This document shows, piece by piece, positions 35,018-44,199 of a DNA stretch of 64,000 nt. The stretch is from contig JAHKLX010000007.1 of the NCBI GenBank assembly GCA_020854835.1, forward strand, positions 39,115-103,114. The letters are read 5' to 3'. The DNA is from Microcaldota archaeon (lineage in GTDB: Archaea > Micrarchaeota > Micrarchaeia > Anstonellales > JAGGVH01). Position numbers and translations under genes: made by a program. The notes beneath the pieces are model-generated. The model saw only the letters and a list, made by a program, of their open reading frames with translations, ran no database searches and had not been told where the DNA came from. How positions within the stretch are numbered: the stretch's first letter is position 1; each line of letters begins with the position of its first letter.

Positions 35018-36912
35018 TAACAAAAGATTTAACTATACTCTCAATTTTGATTTTGTTTTTTATATGTTCATCTCAATTTTTAACATCTGAAGAATTGCTT
35101 GCTCCCTTTTTAATTTTGGCAGTAGTTTTCTTTTGTTTGAAAGTTGATCCAAGATTTTTTGGAGTTTTAGCAATTGTATTGTTGGTGTTTTCTGCATTTA
35201 ATCTGGCTTTGGTAGAAGATAAAGAATTTTCAAATTATCTGGCAATCGGCGCATATTATTCTCTGTGCGCTACAGTTGTGATGTTGCTGGCAAATGAAGT
35301 ATTGAAAAGGAAAAACAGTTTGGAATTGGAAGAGATGATCCCTAAGCTTGATTTGAAACCAGAAAGAGAAACTAAATCTAAAAAAACAACCCATCCTCTC
35401 CAAATAGAAAATATGAAAACCAGGATTTTAAAATCAAAAAATTATGAACTTCTTAAGAAAATAAGCAATGAATATTTGGTCCCTTTGATAATCATAACAG
35501 GAATTTTGGGTTTGGGCTTTGCTTATTTTTATACCCTTAATCTGAAAAACCCTTATATTTACCCGGGAGCTGCCATAAAAATACTTTTTATTTTACTGCC
35601 TTTCATATGTGTAACCAGTGTTTTGTTCTCTGTTAGAATTTTTGAGTTGATTTCAAAGTCACTCAATAAAAAAATGTGGTCCAATGTATTTATTTTTTCG
35701 ATATTAAGTCTTTTAGGGAATGTGTTCGTTTATTTTTATCATTTGATGGCTGCGAGAGAACTTTCGCCAACAGATTATGGTATATTGAATGCAGTTATGT
35801 TTGTTTTTATGCTCATTATGATGCTTTCTTCATCAATGGGGAAACTAGTTACTAAAGTGATTAGTGAGTTTCATGCTAAAAACCAAAAACAGCATATGAA
35901 ACAAGTGTTGGTCTTGTTGTCTATTGTTAAAATAATTGTTGCTTTGTTTTTTGCAGTTATTTTGATTTTGGGGAAACAGTATATTCTTGATTATTTGCAT
36001 ATCGAATCTGATATAATAATTTGGTTTTTGGCAGCTGCCACAATATTTTCTGCTCTTTTAAACATACTGTCAACATACCTGCAAGGTGTTAAGTCATTTG
36101 TAAAAGCAGGGATTGGAACCTTTTTCAGTACAGGGGGAAGATTCTTGTTTTTGATTTTAACACTTTATTTTGTAACTGCCACTATAGAAAATGTTTTTAT
36201 ATCGACTGTGCTTGCCTTAATATCTGGAATGGTTATACTAGGAGTTATATCCTTTAAAGAAATAAAAGAGATTTTGAGTGTGAAGATTGAAAAGAAATTA
36301 GATATTGATTATAAAAAATACTTTGCTTCTTTTGTTTCTATTTTGATGCTTGCTTTTGGAAGTTATTTGCTTTTTGGACCAGAGGTAACTATTCTGACAC
36401 ATAGATTTGTTGGTGAGGAAATGGGGTTCTATTCAGTTGCTTCCAATCTTTCCAGGATTATAATTTACATTCTCTTGCCCGTAACTGCAGTTTTCTTTTC
36501 TTATTTCGCAAGCCAAAAAGATAAAGATGATTTAAATTTAATTAAAAAATCTCTTTTAGCCATAGGTGGTTTTGGGTTTTTGATGTTTTTAGGATACGCA
36601 CTTTTCCCAGAATTAATTATCTCAATTATGTTCACAACAAAATATCTTGAAGCTCAAACTTATTTGCTTTTCTTGAGTGCCGCTGCAGTCATATACACAC
36701 TAAATATATTATTGGTTAATTATCTGATAACTAGAAACAATGTAATTGGGAGCTTCATTTTGGTTTTGAGCGGTGTTGGTTTAATGATTGAAATGAACTT
36801 TGTAACAGATATATATATGGGCAGTTTTTTTGTTTTGTTGAATAATATACTTTGTTTGATTGCTATTAGTGCGGTTGTGATAATAGAAATAATGAAAAAA
36901 CAATTACCCTAA
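35008..36912 (+). CDS. Polysaccharide/oligosaccharide flippase (Wzx-like, MATE-related)
   Basis: A polytopic membrane protein of 634 residues. From about residue 220 it has the flippase core with MAARELSPTDYGILNAVMF, the usual opening of the polysaccharide_synt family, followed by about 12 helices. The first 205 residues add about six membrane helices around a cytoplasmic Lys-rich stretch (about 105-155), which is unusual for the family. It should flip lipid-linked glycans for surface glycosylation, plausibly of the nearby S-layer protein. The start is ATG 35008 within the second copy of a duplicated unit. Confidence 0.85.
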   Translation: MENLTKDLTILSILILFFICSSQFLTSEELLAPFLILAVVFFCLKVDPRFFGVLAIVLLVFSAFNLALVEDKEFSNYLAIGAYYSLCATVVMLLANEVLKRKNSLELEEMIPKLDLKPERETKSKKTTHPLQIENMKTRILKSKNYELLKKISNEYLVPLIIITGILGLGFAYFYTLNLKNPYIYPGAAIKILFILLPFICVTSVLFSVRIFELISKSLNKKMWSNVFIFSILSLLGNVFVYFYHLMAARELSPTDYGILNAVMFVFMLIMMLSSSMGKLVTKVISEFHAKNQKQHMKQVLVLLSIVKIIVALFFAVILILGKQYILDYLHIESDIIIWFLAAATIFSALLNILSTYLQGVKSFVKAGIGTFFSTGGRFLFLILTLYFVTATIENVFISTVLALISGMVILGVISFKEIKEILSVKIEKKLDIDYKKYFASFVSILMLAFGSYLLFGPEVTILTHRFVGEEMGFYSVASNLSRIIIYILLPVTAVFFSYFASQKDKDDLNLIKKSLLAIGGFGFLMFLGYALFPELIISIMFTTKYLEAQTYLLFLSAAAVIYTLNILLVNYLITRNNVIGSFILVLSGVGLMIEMNFVTDIYMGSFFVLLNNILCLIAISAVVIIEIMKKQLP

Positions 36913-36988
36913 TTCAGTGGAGAACAATACTTTTCTGCAGGTGCAATAATTCCCCAAATGGCAAACGGCAAGTTTAGAAGCAACAAAA

Positions 36989-37126
36989 TCAATGTTTACC
37001 TCTTGGTTTTCTATTTTCGATATTCCTAGAGTTATATGCAGGTATAACTACTGAAACTTTGATCTTTTCATCTCCCACGCCAGTATAAACACTGTTAATG
37101 CTTAAAAATGTTGTGAATGAATATAC
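36989..37126 (-). pseudogene. Possible remnant of a family 2 glycosyltransferase N-terminus
   Basis: In the 236-bp gap between the flippase and metK, a minus-strand frame without start codon reads KIKVSVVIPAYNSRNIE before a stop at 36989. VSVVIPAYN is the standard beginning of GT2 enzymes and RNIE also matches, with one residue missing between. Nothing beyond this is recognisable. A GT2 gene next to a flippase would make biological sense, but the match is only about 17 residues and could be chance or part of a beta domain. Confidence 0.28.
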
Positions 37127-37148
37127 TCAAAATAAAAAGGTGATTTAT

Positions 37149-38309
37149 ATGTCTTCAAAGAAATATTATTTTACTTCAGAATCTGTAACCGAAGGTCATC
37201 CTGACAAAGTGTGTGATCAAATCTCAGACGCCATTTTAGATGAGCTTTTAAAACAAGATCCAAAAACAAGATGCGCTGTTGAAACAGCAGTAACAACAGG
37301 CTTGGTAGTTGTTATGGGAGAAATAACAACTAAAGGATATGCAGAATTTCAACAAATCGCAAGAAACACGATAAAAGAAATAGGTTATACAAAACCCGAA
37401 TATCTTTTTGATTATCAATCATGTGGGGTTTTATCCTCTATTCATGAACAGTCTCCAGATATTTCAGAAATGGTTACTGAAGAGGGAGAGCATGAACAGG
37501 GTGCAGGAGACCAAGGAATTATGTTTGGGTTTGCAACAAATGAAACTCCCGAATTAATGCCATTGCCAATTGTTTTGGCACACAAACTTGCAATGAAATT
37601 AACAGAAGTCAGAAAAAACAATACATTGAAATATTTAAGACCAGATGGAAAAACACAGGTAACAATAGAATATGAAGGTGCGAAACCATTAAGGTGCCAC
37701 ACTGTTGTGGTTGGTGCACAGCACGATCCAGATGTTTCAGCTGAAAAAATTAGAAACGATATAATAGAACATGTTGTAAAACCAATCTGCGGAAAATGGT
37801 TTGATGAAAAAACATTAGTTTATGTGAATGGGACTGGAAAATTTGTTTTGGGCGGACCTGCAGCAGATTCTGGAGTAACTGGAAGAAAAATCATAGTTGA
37901 TACTTACGGAGGAAGAGGACATCATGGAGGGGGCGCATTCTCTGGAAAAGATCCTTCAAAAGTTGACCGTTCAGGATCATATATGGCGAGATATGTTGCA
38001 AAAAATATTGTTGCAGCAGGTTTAGCAGAACAGTGTGAAGTTCAAATTTCCTACGTTATAGGTGTAGCAAAACCATTATCTGTTTTTGTTGATACAAGAG
38101 AAACAAACAAAATACCTGTTGAAAAGATTGAGGAATTGATTGAAAAAAACTTTTCTTTCAAGCCAAAAGACATAATAAAAAAACTAGATCTTTTAAGACC
38201 CATTTACAGAAAGACTTCTTCATATGGCCATTTCGGAAGAAATGATGCTGATTTCACATGGGAAAACACAGATATGGCAGAGGAATTGAAAAAACAAGCA
38301 GGAATATAA
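37149..38309 (+). CDS. metK: S-adenosylmethionine synthetase, bacterial type
   Basis: Makes SAM from methionine and ATP. The 386-residue protein has the classical MetK motifs: [20 protein letters not shown] at the N-terminus, [12 protein letters not shown] (ATP-binding) in the middle and [22 protein letters not shown] (P-loop-like) later, with RDNAFTWE-like ADFTWE at the end. These are features of the bacterial/eukaryotic enzyme, not of the divergent archaeal MAT. ATG 37149 follows a GGTGAT site; an upstream in-frame ATG at 37098 lacks one. It suggests gene transfer. Confidence 0.96.
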   Translation: MSSKKYYFTSESVTEGHPDKVCDQISDAILDELLKQDPKTRCAVETAVTTGLVVVMGEITTKGYAEFQQIARNTIKEIGYTKPEYLFDYQSCGVLSSIHEQSPDISEMVTEEGEHEQGAGDQGIMFGFATNETPELMPLPIVLAHKLAMKLTEVRKNNTLKYLRPDGKTQVTIEYEGAKPLRCHTVVVGAQHDPDVSAEKIRNDIIEHVVKPICGKWFDEKTLVYVNGTGKFVLGGPAADSGVTGRKIIVDTYGGRGHHGGGAFSGKDPSKVDRSGSYMARYVAKNIVAAGLAEQCEVQISYVIGVAKPLSVFVDTRETNKIPVEKIEELIEKNFSFKPKDIIKKLDLLRPIYRKTSSYGHFGRNDADFTWENTDMAEELKKQAGI

Positions 38310-38313
38310 ATTA

Positions 38314-38340
38314 GGAATATTCCCTTTTTTTATTTTTATG
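38314..38340 (+). terminator. Terminator after metK
   Basis: A 10-bp palindrome (GGAATATTCC, 38314-38323) is followed at once by C and a T-rich run ending at 38338, four bases after the metK stop. Confidence 0.5.
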
Positions 38341-38411
38341 AATAGTATTTCCAAATCTACCCCTCTCCCACAAACTTAAGTTATTTTTAACTTTGGAAGG
38401 GTTTAAACGTA

Positions 38412-39707
38412 TTATTTTATTTTCCTGCATTCTAGATAAAATCTTTTTTCTTCTGCTTCGCCCATTGAAAATGTTTTTCTTGGAAGTGCACCATCTAATA
38501 TGACCGTTTTAAATAAATCGGATTTTTTCATTGAAGGTAAATAAAATCCACAATTTCCTTGTTTTGCGCCAAGATCACAAGTGGGTTTTGAACCATGCAC
38601 ATAATCAATCTTTTCAGCATGTTCTTTTACAAACTTGTCTAAGAATTCCTGAAGTGTTCCAACTGCTAAATTATTCGCAGGGTTTGTTATTTTTATCATT
38701 CCAAATTCTCCTGATTCTATAAACCCAATCAAATGATCTGCAGAGCCTTTTTCAACCATTTGAATCATATGTTCTTTTGAACATTTTTCATAATGAAAAT
38801 CATCTCCAAAATATTCTTTCATTTCCTCTAAAATAGGTTTTTGGATATTGAAAACAACTCTATGGATTGGCTCAAATTCCAGTGCTTCGTCATGAACATT
38901 AACCAGTTCAACTAACGCATACCTCTCCAAACCATCGGTTTTTCCTTGTTTTTTAGCTTCTTCCCATATTGCCTTGGCAGTAGCTAAAGAATGATTGCCA
39001 TCTCCCATTGCAAAAAGAAGAACCTCAACTGATTTTTCAAGTGAGTATTTTTCTGTGAAGGTTCCTTTGTCAGCTAGTGAAAATAATGCATCAATTATCT
39101 GTTCGCCATCAACAGCATAACCTTTCAAATCTCCGCCACCCATCATCAATTCAAAATCATAGATCTTTTCCTTTTTTTTATCAGATAGGGGTTCGATAAC
39201 TGTTCTTTCAGGATCATCTATCAAGACCATGATGTGTGGAAGTTCTAAAGGCGCATCTTTTCTCACTTCAATTCTTGGCGGAAGTCTTTCCAAAACAGTT
39301 CCTTCTGTTGCTCTAATTAAACTTTGGCTTCCTTTGTTGTAATCATATCTTTCCAAATCAATACAAACCATCAATCCTTTTCTTGTTTTTCCATTAACAG
39401 TTCTTTCCAAATAAACAAAACCTTGCTTTTCTTCAAGAACATTTTCCAAGTAATTTTTCATGTTTTTGTTTATGTTTTCGATTCTTTCCTGTTTTTTATT
39501 TTCGTTTTCTTCAAGATAAACTTCAGGATATATTATATTAAATGTTGAAGGCAAATCGCCCACAAAATCTTTAACCTTTTCCCAATATTCTGGCTCAGAT
39601 GTGTATTGATCGCATGCAACAACAGACCATTTTTTCAAATCAATTTCTTTTTTTGGCAAAAGAATTTTTGGTATCCTTACACCTATGCTTTCAAGTTTTT
39701 CATCCAT
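38412..39707 (-). CDS. DUF1015 family protein
   Basis: A 431-residue protein. SVVACDQYTSEPEYWE near the start, ATEGTVLERLPPRIEVRKDA in the middle and the glycine/His motif MGDGNHSLATAKAIWEE match DUF1015. The family is widespread and its reaction is not established; conserved Asp, Asn and His residues in GDGNHS suggest an enzyme. ATG 39707 is preferred over the upstream start because GGTGAT precedes it by 5 nt. Divergent from tyrS. Confidence 0.88.
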   Translation of the reverse strand: MDEKLESIGVRIPKILLPKKEIDLKKWSVVACDQYTSEPEYWEKVKDFVGDLPSTFNIIYPEVYLEENENKKQERIENINKNMKNYLENVLEEKQGFVYLERTVNGKTRKGLMVCIDLERYDYNKGSQSLIRATEGTVLERLPPRIEVRKDAPLELPHIMVLIDDPERTVIEPLSDKKKEKIYDFELMMGGGDLKGYAVDGEQIIDALFSLADKGTFTEKYSLEKSVEVLLFAMGDGNHSLATAKAIWEEAKKQGKTDGLERYALVELVNVHDEALEFEPIHRVVFNIQKPILEEMKEYFGDDFHYEKCSKEHMIQMVEKGSADHLIGFIESGEFGMIKITNPANNLAVGTLQEFLDKFVKEHAEKIDYVHGSKPTCDLGAKQGNCGFYLPSMKKSDLFKTVILDGALPRKTFSMGEAEEKRFYLECRKIK

Positions 39708-39751
39708 AAAAATCACCTTTTTCACTTATGATAAACTAAATTATACAAATA

Positions 39752-39760
39752 TATTTAAAC
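39752..39760 (+). promoter_or_regulatory. TATA box of tyrS (leaderless mRNA)
   Basis: TATTTAAAC is centred 26 nt before the ATG at 39782, with no Shine-Dalgarno motif between. Confidence 0.5.
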
Positions 39761-39781
39761 GTATCTCTTGAAAAACAATTT

Positions 39782-40882
39782 ATGGACATTGAAAGTAAAA
39801 TTGATTTAGTTAAAAGAGAACCAATGCAGGAAATTGTTACGGATGAGGATTTAAAACAAGTTTTTGAAAATTACTCAAACCCAAAACATTATATCGGTTT
39901 TGAAATTTCTGGCAAGGTTCATTTGGGTTCAGGTTTGCTAACTGCTTTGAAAATTCAGGATTTTTTGAAAGCAGGTGTAAAACCAATTATAGTTTTAGCA
40001 GATTATCACACATGGTTAAATAAAAAAATGGGTGATGATTTAGATCTTATACGTGATATTGCTGGAAACTATTTCAAACACGCCTTTATTTCTATGGGAT
40101 TAACAGAAGACAAGGTCGAATATATTTTACTAAGTGATATTTATGATAAAGATTACTGGGAAACAGTTATTCAAATATCAAAAAACACTTCAATAAAAAG
40201 AATGCTTAGATGCACTACAGTTATGGGGAGAAAGGAAGGTGAAGGAAACGACTGCTCGTTTATAATGTATCCTGCAATGCAGGCAGCAGACATTTTCAAA
40301 TTGGATGTGCAGTTCGCTCATGCAGGCATGGATCAAAGAAATGTCCATATGCTGGCAAGAGAAGTAGCACCAAAGATAAACAAACAAAAGCCAGTTGCTT
40401 TACACCATAAAATCTTGTTTGGTCTTCAAGGTCCTGGTACTAGAATGGAGCAATATGTTACTGCAACAGACAAGGCAAAAATATTGGAAGGACAAATAGA
40501 CATGAAAATGTCAAAAAGCAAACCCGACACATGTATTTTTGTTCATGATTCTCCTGAAGAAATTAAAAGAAAAATCAAAAAAGCATACGCCCCAGAAAAG
40601 ATCACGGAAAACAATCCTATTTTCCAATATGCAGAAATGGCAGTTATCCGCGAAGGAAAATTCAAAATTGAAAGACCTGAGAAGTTTGGCGGAGATCTGG
40701 AAATTGGAAGTGCGGAAGAACTGAAAAAAATGTACGAAAGTGCAGAGCTTTTCCCATTGGATTTGAAAAATGCTGTTGCTGATTGGTTGATAAAAACTTT
40801 GGAACCTAGTAGAACTTATTTTGAAAAAAAGGAAAACCAAAAATATATCGATCAAATACAAAAGATAATTGAAACTAGATAA
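39782..40882 (+). CDS. tyrS: Tyrosyl-tRNA synthetase, archaeal type
   Basis: Charges tRNA-Tyr. Class I enzyme of 366 residues. The HIGH-like signature is VHLGSG in YIGFEISGKVHLGSGLL. The tyrosine-pocket region includes MQAADIFKLDVQFAHAGMDQRNVHMLAREVA, here cited by its ends MQAAD and HAGMDQR. The catalytic loop is KMSKSKP. No S4 domain follows, as usual in archaeal TyrRS. The first about 20 residues are typical of the archaeal enzyme. Convergent with the orphan gene at 40917. Confidence 0.96.
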   Translation: MDIESKIDLVKREPMQEIVTDEDLKQVFENYSNPKHYIGFEISGKVHLGSGLLTALKIQDFLKAGVKPIIVLADYHTWLNKKMGDDLDLIRDIAGNYFKHAFISMGLTEDKVEYILLSDIYDKDYWETVIQISKNTSIKRMLRCTTVMGRKEGEGNDCSFIMYPAMQAADIFKLDVQFAHAGMDQRNVHMLAREVAPKINKQKPVALHHKILFGLQGPGTRMEQYVTATDKAKILEGQIDMKMSKSKPDTCIFVHDSPEEIKRKIKKAYAPEKITENNPIFQYAEMAVIREGKFKIERPEKFGGDLEIGSAEELKKMYESAELFPLDLKNAVADWLIKTLEPSRTYFEKKENQKYIDQIQKIIETR

Positions 40883-40905
40883 AAATTAAAAATTGTAAAA
40901 AAATA

Positions 40906-40920
40906 CTAATTCGGAATTAG
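40906..40920. terminator. Palindrome at a convergent gene junction, T-rich on the minus side
   Basis: A perfect 7-bp inverted repeat with one central base (40906-40920) overlaps the stop of the minus-strand 710-residue gene. On the minus strand a TATTTTTTTA run follows, so it most likely helps end that transcript; it may also serve tyrS. Confidence 0.4.
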
Positions 40921-43049
40921 TTGGTATTTGCATCTATTTTTTTTCTTATAGAAGGTTTTAACAAGGAATAGGGTATCAGTAATCTATCATTGGGTTTATA
41001 CATAGTAAATATGTTTGATGTTAATTGAATTGTTTGCATATTCTCTCTTGATGCTCCACCAATACAAAATTCTTCTAAAGCCGTTATTGTTTTTTCGCGT
41101 GTGTTGTCAGATATTATTATTTCGCCCAATTCTGGACCATTGAATCTAACATAATCAACAGGAACCCAAAAAACTTGTGCAGTTTTCATTGGATCTTTTG
41201 AATCGCGGTCCCCAGTACTTGTAAGAGTTTCTATATTGTTGAAAGTCTCTATATCTCCAACTAAATTTTCATTAGATTCTTTCAAAACAGGAGTTAGTGA
41301 AAATACAGGGGTTGCCCATTGGGGATAAGAAAAAGTGTAAAACTCTACAACATCTCCTTTTTCATAACCTTGGATATCACTTTTTGCTCGGTTTGATTGA
41401 ACAATTAAATTTCTTTTCGTCCCCAACCTACATTCAAAAGATATATCTTCTTTTGGTTTTTCTTTAGAAGATTTTTCTAGCTCTAATTCAACAACCTCTT
41501 TTTTTTCTCTTTTGAACAAGCGGGTAAAAAAATTGTCAATTTTATCGCCCAGCGCAGGCAAAGAAAAAACATCCGGAGAAGAATTTGATGACACCAATTC
41601 TTCTTCAATTTGCCATCGCGAAACTATTTCTCCAACATTCATTGATGTTCTTGCGTGCTCATCTGCACCGCTCCTAAGCCTATCTATAAATTTATCTGTA
41701 AGCGCATCCAAACTAATTGTGTTTATTGAATTGGGGAAATTTTTGTTGTTTTCTCTTAAGGGCAAATAACCTTCCAACACTCTTTGAAAACAAGTTCGGG
41801 GGTATTTCTCCCCTAAATGATGAAACGCTGCTGTCATTGCTGAAACAAATTTGAATCTTTCTGCCTCTGAAGCTTTTGAAAAAAGAGACACGAAAAAAAA
41901 GCTTCTTTCTGTCATATTGTCTTCGTTCATATAAATGTTCATAAACTTTTTGAAATTATACAATGCGAGATAATAACTAAATAAAATTTGATCTTTTGGA
42001 TTAACACATTCCTTGAATTCTGAAGGCAGTTGTAAATAGTTTTTTTGTTCATCAGTTAAAGATAAAAAAACACTTCTGTCAAAAAAATTAAAAAATTTGG
42101 ATATTGAATTGCGCGTCATATCAACAAACTTGGGTGTTTTTGCACCATCATAGCCAATAAGTCCTTCGTAGGTTGCTTTAATTGCTTGTGTGTGTCCAAA
42201 ACTAATTTCCTTATCATAAATCGCAAAACAAGTATAGGGATTATACCCTGCAGTGAGCATAAGCTCAAACATTTTGGCCCTTACTAAATCTGTGGGTATT
42301 CTTTTTTCTTCTTTTCTATTTCTTTGTCCGCTTATGATATTATCGGGATTTTTAGGCAGAATAATTGTTTTTGTTCCTTTTGGACTAGTTTCTTGACAAC
42401 TTATACCAATTAAAGTTGCAGCATTTACATAATTAAAAGGTGAGGGAATAACAACACTGTCAAATCCATTTAAAGAATATGTTTTATCTGAAAAATCCAC
42501 TATTCCCAAATCCTGAACATAAGATATGATTTCGTGAGTTTCTTCATAATAAGATGATAAATTATAAGTTGGGTATTCTACAACATCCATGTTTTCTTTT
42601 ATACTATCTATTGTCTTTTTATCAGAAACTAATCTTTTTTTTCGGTTGAACAGAAAATCAGGTTGCAAATATGTTATATACTCATCATTTGGGGAAATTC
42701 CGTAAATCTCAATAAATGATATGCAGATATCTAAGTTTACTCTTTGTTCGTCCGTAAGATTAAGTGTATTGGGATCTTTGTATAAAAACTCTCCAACCTC
42801 ATCATATATTGCTTTTATATTGTTTAAATCTAATCCCTGTAATAAATTGACAATTTGTTGTTCTGATAAATTTGGATTGTAAATAATCGGCTCAATTTTA
42901 TAATACATTGAAAATCTAGGAAAATCAACTTTTTCACCAGTCTTGGTTATTCTAATTATGCCCATATCCTTTAGAGTGGATGATATATTGTCATTTTGAT
43001 TCACGATATCCAACACATGTGTTTCTGCTCTGGTTTTAGTCTGGGCCAT
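40917..43049 (-). CDS. Large uncharacterised soluble protein (710 residues)
   Basis: No signal peptide or membrane helix. The N-terminal 60 residues include a possible winged helix (LDIVNQNDNISSTLKDMGIIRITKTG). Around residues 255-300 there is AGYNPYTCFAIYDKEISFGHTQA, which faintly recalls a lysozyme-like active-site region, but the match is too weak to assign. An acidic/lysine-rich linker lies at about 500-525, and the last 180 residues look beta-rich. A TATA-like box lies about 25 nt before the ATG, suggesting a leaderless transcript. Unknown function; isolated between tyrS and an HD hydrolase. Confidence 0.8.
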   Translation of the reverse strand: MAQTKTRAETHVLDIVNQNDNISSTLKDMGIIRITKTGEKVDFPRFSMYYKIEPIIYNPNLSEQQIVNLLQGLDLNNIKAIYDEVGEFLYKDPNTLNLTDEQRVNLDICISFIEIYGISPNDEYITYLQPDFLFNRKKRLVSDKKTIDSIKENMDVVEYPTYNLSSYYEETHEIISYVQDLGIVDFSDKTYSLNGFDSVVIPSPFNYVNAATLIGISCQETSPKGTKTIILPKNPDNIISGQRNRKEEKRIPTDLVRAKMFELMLTAGYNPYTCFAIYDKEISFGHTQAIKATYEGLIGYDGAKTPKFVDMTRNSISKFFNFFDRSVFLSLTDEQKNYLQLPSEFKECVNPKDQILFSYYLALYNFKKFMNIYMNEDNMTERSFFFVSLFSKASEAERFKFVSAMTAAFHHLGEKYPRTCFQRVLEGYLPLRENNKNFPNSINTISLDALTDKFIDRLRSGADEHARTSMNVGEIVSRWQIEEELVSSNSSPDVFSLPALGDKIDNFFTRLFKREKKEVVELELEKSSKEKPKEDISFECRLGTKRNLIVQSNRAKSDIQGYEKGDVVEFYTFSYPQWATPVFSLTPVLKESNENLVGDIETFNNIETLTSTGDRDSKDPMKTAQVFWVPVDYVRFNGPELGEIIISDNTREKTITALEEFCIGGASRENMQTIQLTSNIFTMYKPNDRLLIPYSLLKPSIRKKIDANTN

Positions 43050-43157
43050 ATAATATTTTTCAAGTTAAATATTAAAAATACTTGTATTAGTTTGCGAAAC
43101 AAAGAACGATTTGCAAAAAGAGAATGTTTTTTAAATTAACAGATATTATAAATCCTA

Positions 43158-44195
43158 ATGAAATTGTTTGAGCCTTTGTATCAACTTAAAATACAACCCA
43201 CAGAAGTAGAATGTAAAATTATCAATTCTTATTGGTTTCAAAGATTGAAATACATTCATCACGCAGGAGTGGATTTTACACACACATACAAAACACATAC
43301 TAGATACCAGCACTCTATTGGAGTTTATGCTCTAGCAACAAAATTCTATAAAGAAAACCATATGATGAGAGTTGCGGCACTTCTTCACGACGTAGGTCAC
43401 CTTCCTTTTTCACATGCGGTTGAAGATGCTTATGGATATAAAAACAACAAATCAATACATCACGAATTTACAAAACATATTATATTGAAAACAGAAATAT
43501 CAGATATTCTTAGATATGAAGCTCTCCCTCCTCGATTGATTCTGGATTTTATTGAAGGGAAATTCAAAAGCCCAATAAAACCCTTGACGAATATATTGGG
43601 TTTGGATTTGTTTGATTGTTTTATTAGAGATACATTTTATAGCGGAACCTTGAAAATTAAACCTTCTAAACTAATCAATCAAATAAACGCAATAGATGAT
43701 GGAATAACTTGTGATGCAAAAACTGCAATGAAAATCCATAGAGTAATATTAAAAGACCACGAACAAGTTTTCAGCAGTTATGCTTTGATTAGAAATGGCC
43801 TTGTCCAAAGGTTGTTTAAATTGGTAGTTGACAAAATAGGAACAAGTGAAAAAATATATGAATATACAGAATATGAAATTATGGCTGAGATTTTCAATAT
43901 TGCAAAACACGATAAAAAAATTAAGGATATATTAAATCACTTGTTGTATGTCAATGATTACAAAGTTTCATTTAAACCAAAAATATTTGAAGAGGATGTT
44001 CTGGACCAAGATATCATAAAATATTCAGTTAAAAAAGTATACCCCAAAACAGTTTTTGTTGACGGCAGACCTTATTCAGATATCAATGAAAAAGTAAAAT
44101 CGCAGCTTAAAAGTCTAGATAAATATATTGGAACTTACTATATATCTGAAAATCAAAACGAAGGTAAGATTTTTAAATGTATTAATAAAAAGTGA
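43158..44195 (+). CDS. HD-domain phosphohydrolase (SAMHD1/COG1078-like)
   Basis: A 345-residue metal-dependent phosphohydrolase. THTRYQHSIGVYALA supplies the first His ligand, and AALLHDVGHLPFSHAVE the HD pair with the conserved His-Asp-x-x-His layout. HHEFTKHII follows. The family cleaves dNTPs or related nucleotides, often under allosteric control. A TTTAAATTA box is centred 25 nt before the ATG, so the mRNA is probably leaderless. The KaiC-like gene starts 4 nt downstream. Confidence 0.9.
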   Translation: MKLFEPLYQLKIQPTEVECKIINSYWFQRLKYIHHAGVDFTHTYKTHTRYQHSIGVYALATKFYKENHMMRVAALLHDVGHLPFSHAVEDAYGYKNNKSIHHEFTKHIILKTEISDILRYEALPPRLILDFIEGKFKSPIKPLTNILGLDLFDCFIRDTFYSGTLKIKPSKLINQINAIDDGITCDAKTAMKIHRVILKDHEQVFSSYALIRNGLVQRLFKLVVDKIGTSEKIYEYTEYEIMAEIFNIAKHDKKIKDILNHLLYVNDYKVSFKPKIFEEDVLDQDIIKYSVKKVYPKTVFVDGRPYSDINEKVKSQLKSLDKYIGTYYISENQNEGKIFKCINKK

Positions 44196-44199
44196 GGAT

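Noticed and set aside
34976..35020. 14-codon frame from the first duplicated ATG as a functional leader peptide
   Set aside because: It arises automatically from the 32-bp duplication; no independent sign of selection, so it is reported as part of the duplication only.
42230..42310. Lysozyme-like active site in the 710-residue protein
   Set aside because: Only a Glu-Ser-Phe-Gly-like string matches; no surrounding family motifs, so no function assigned.
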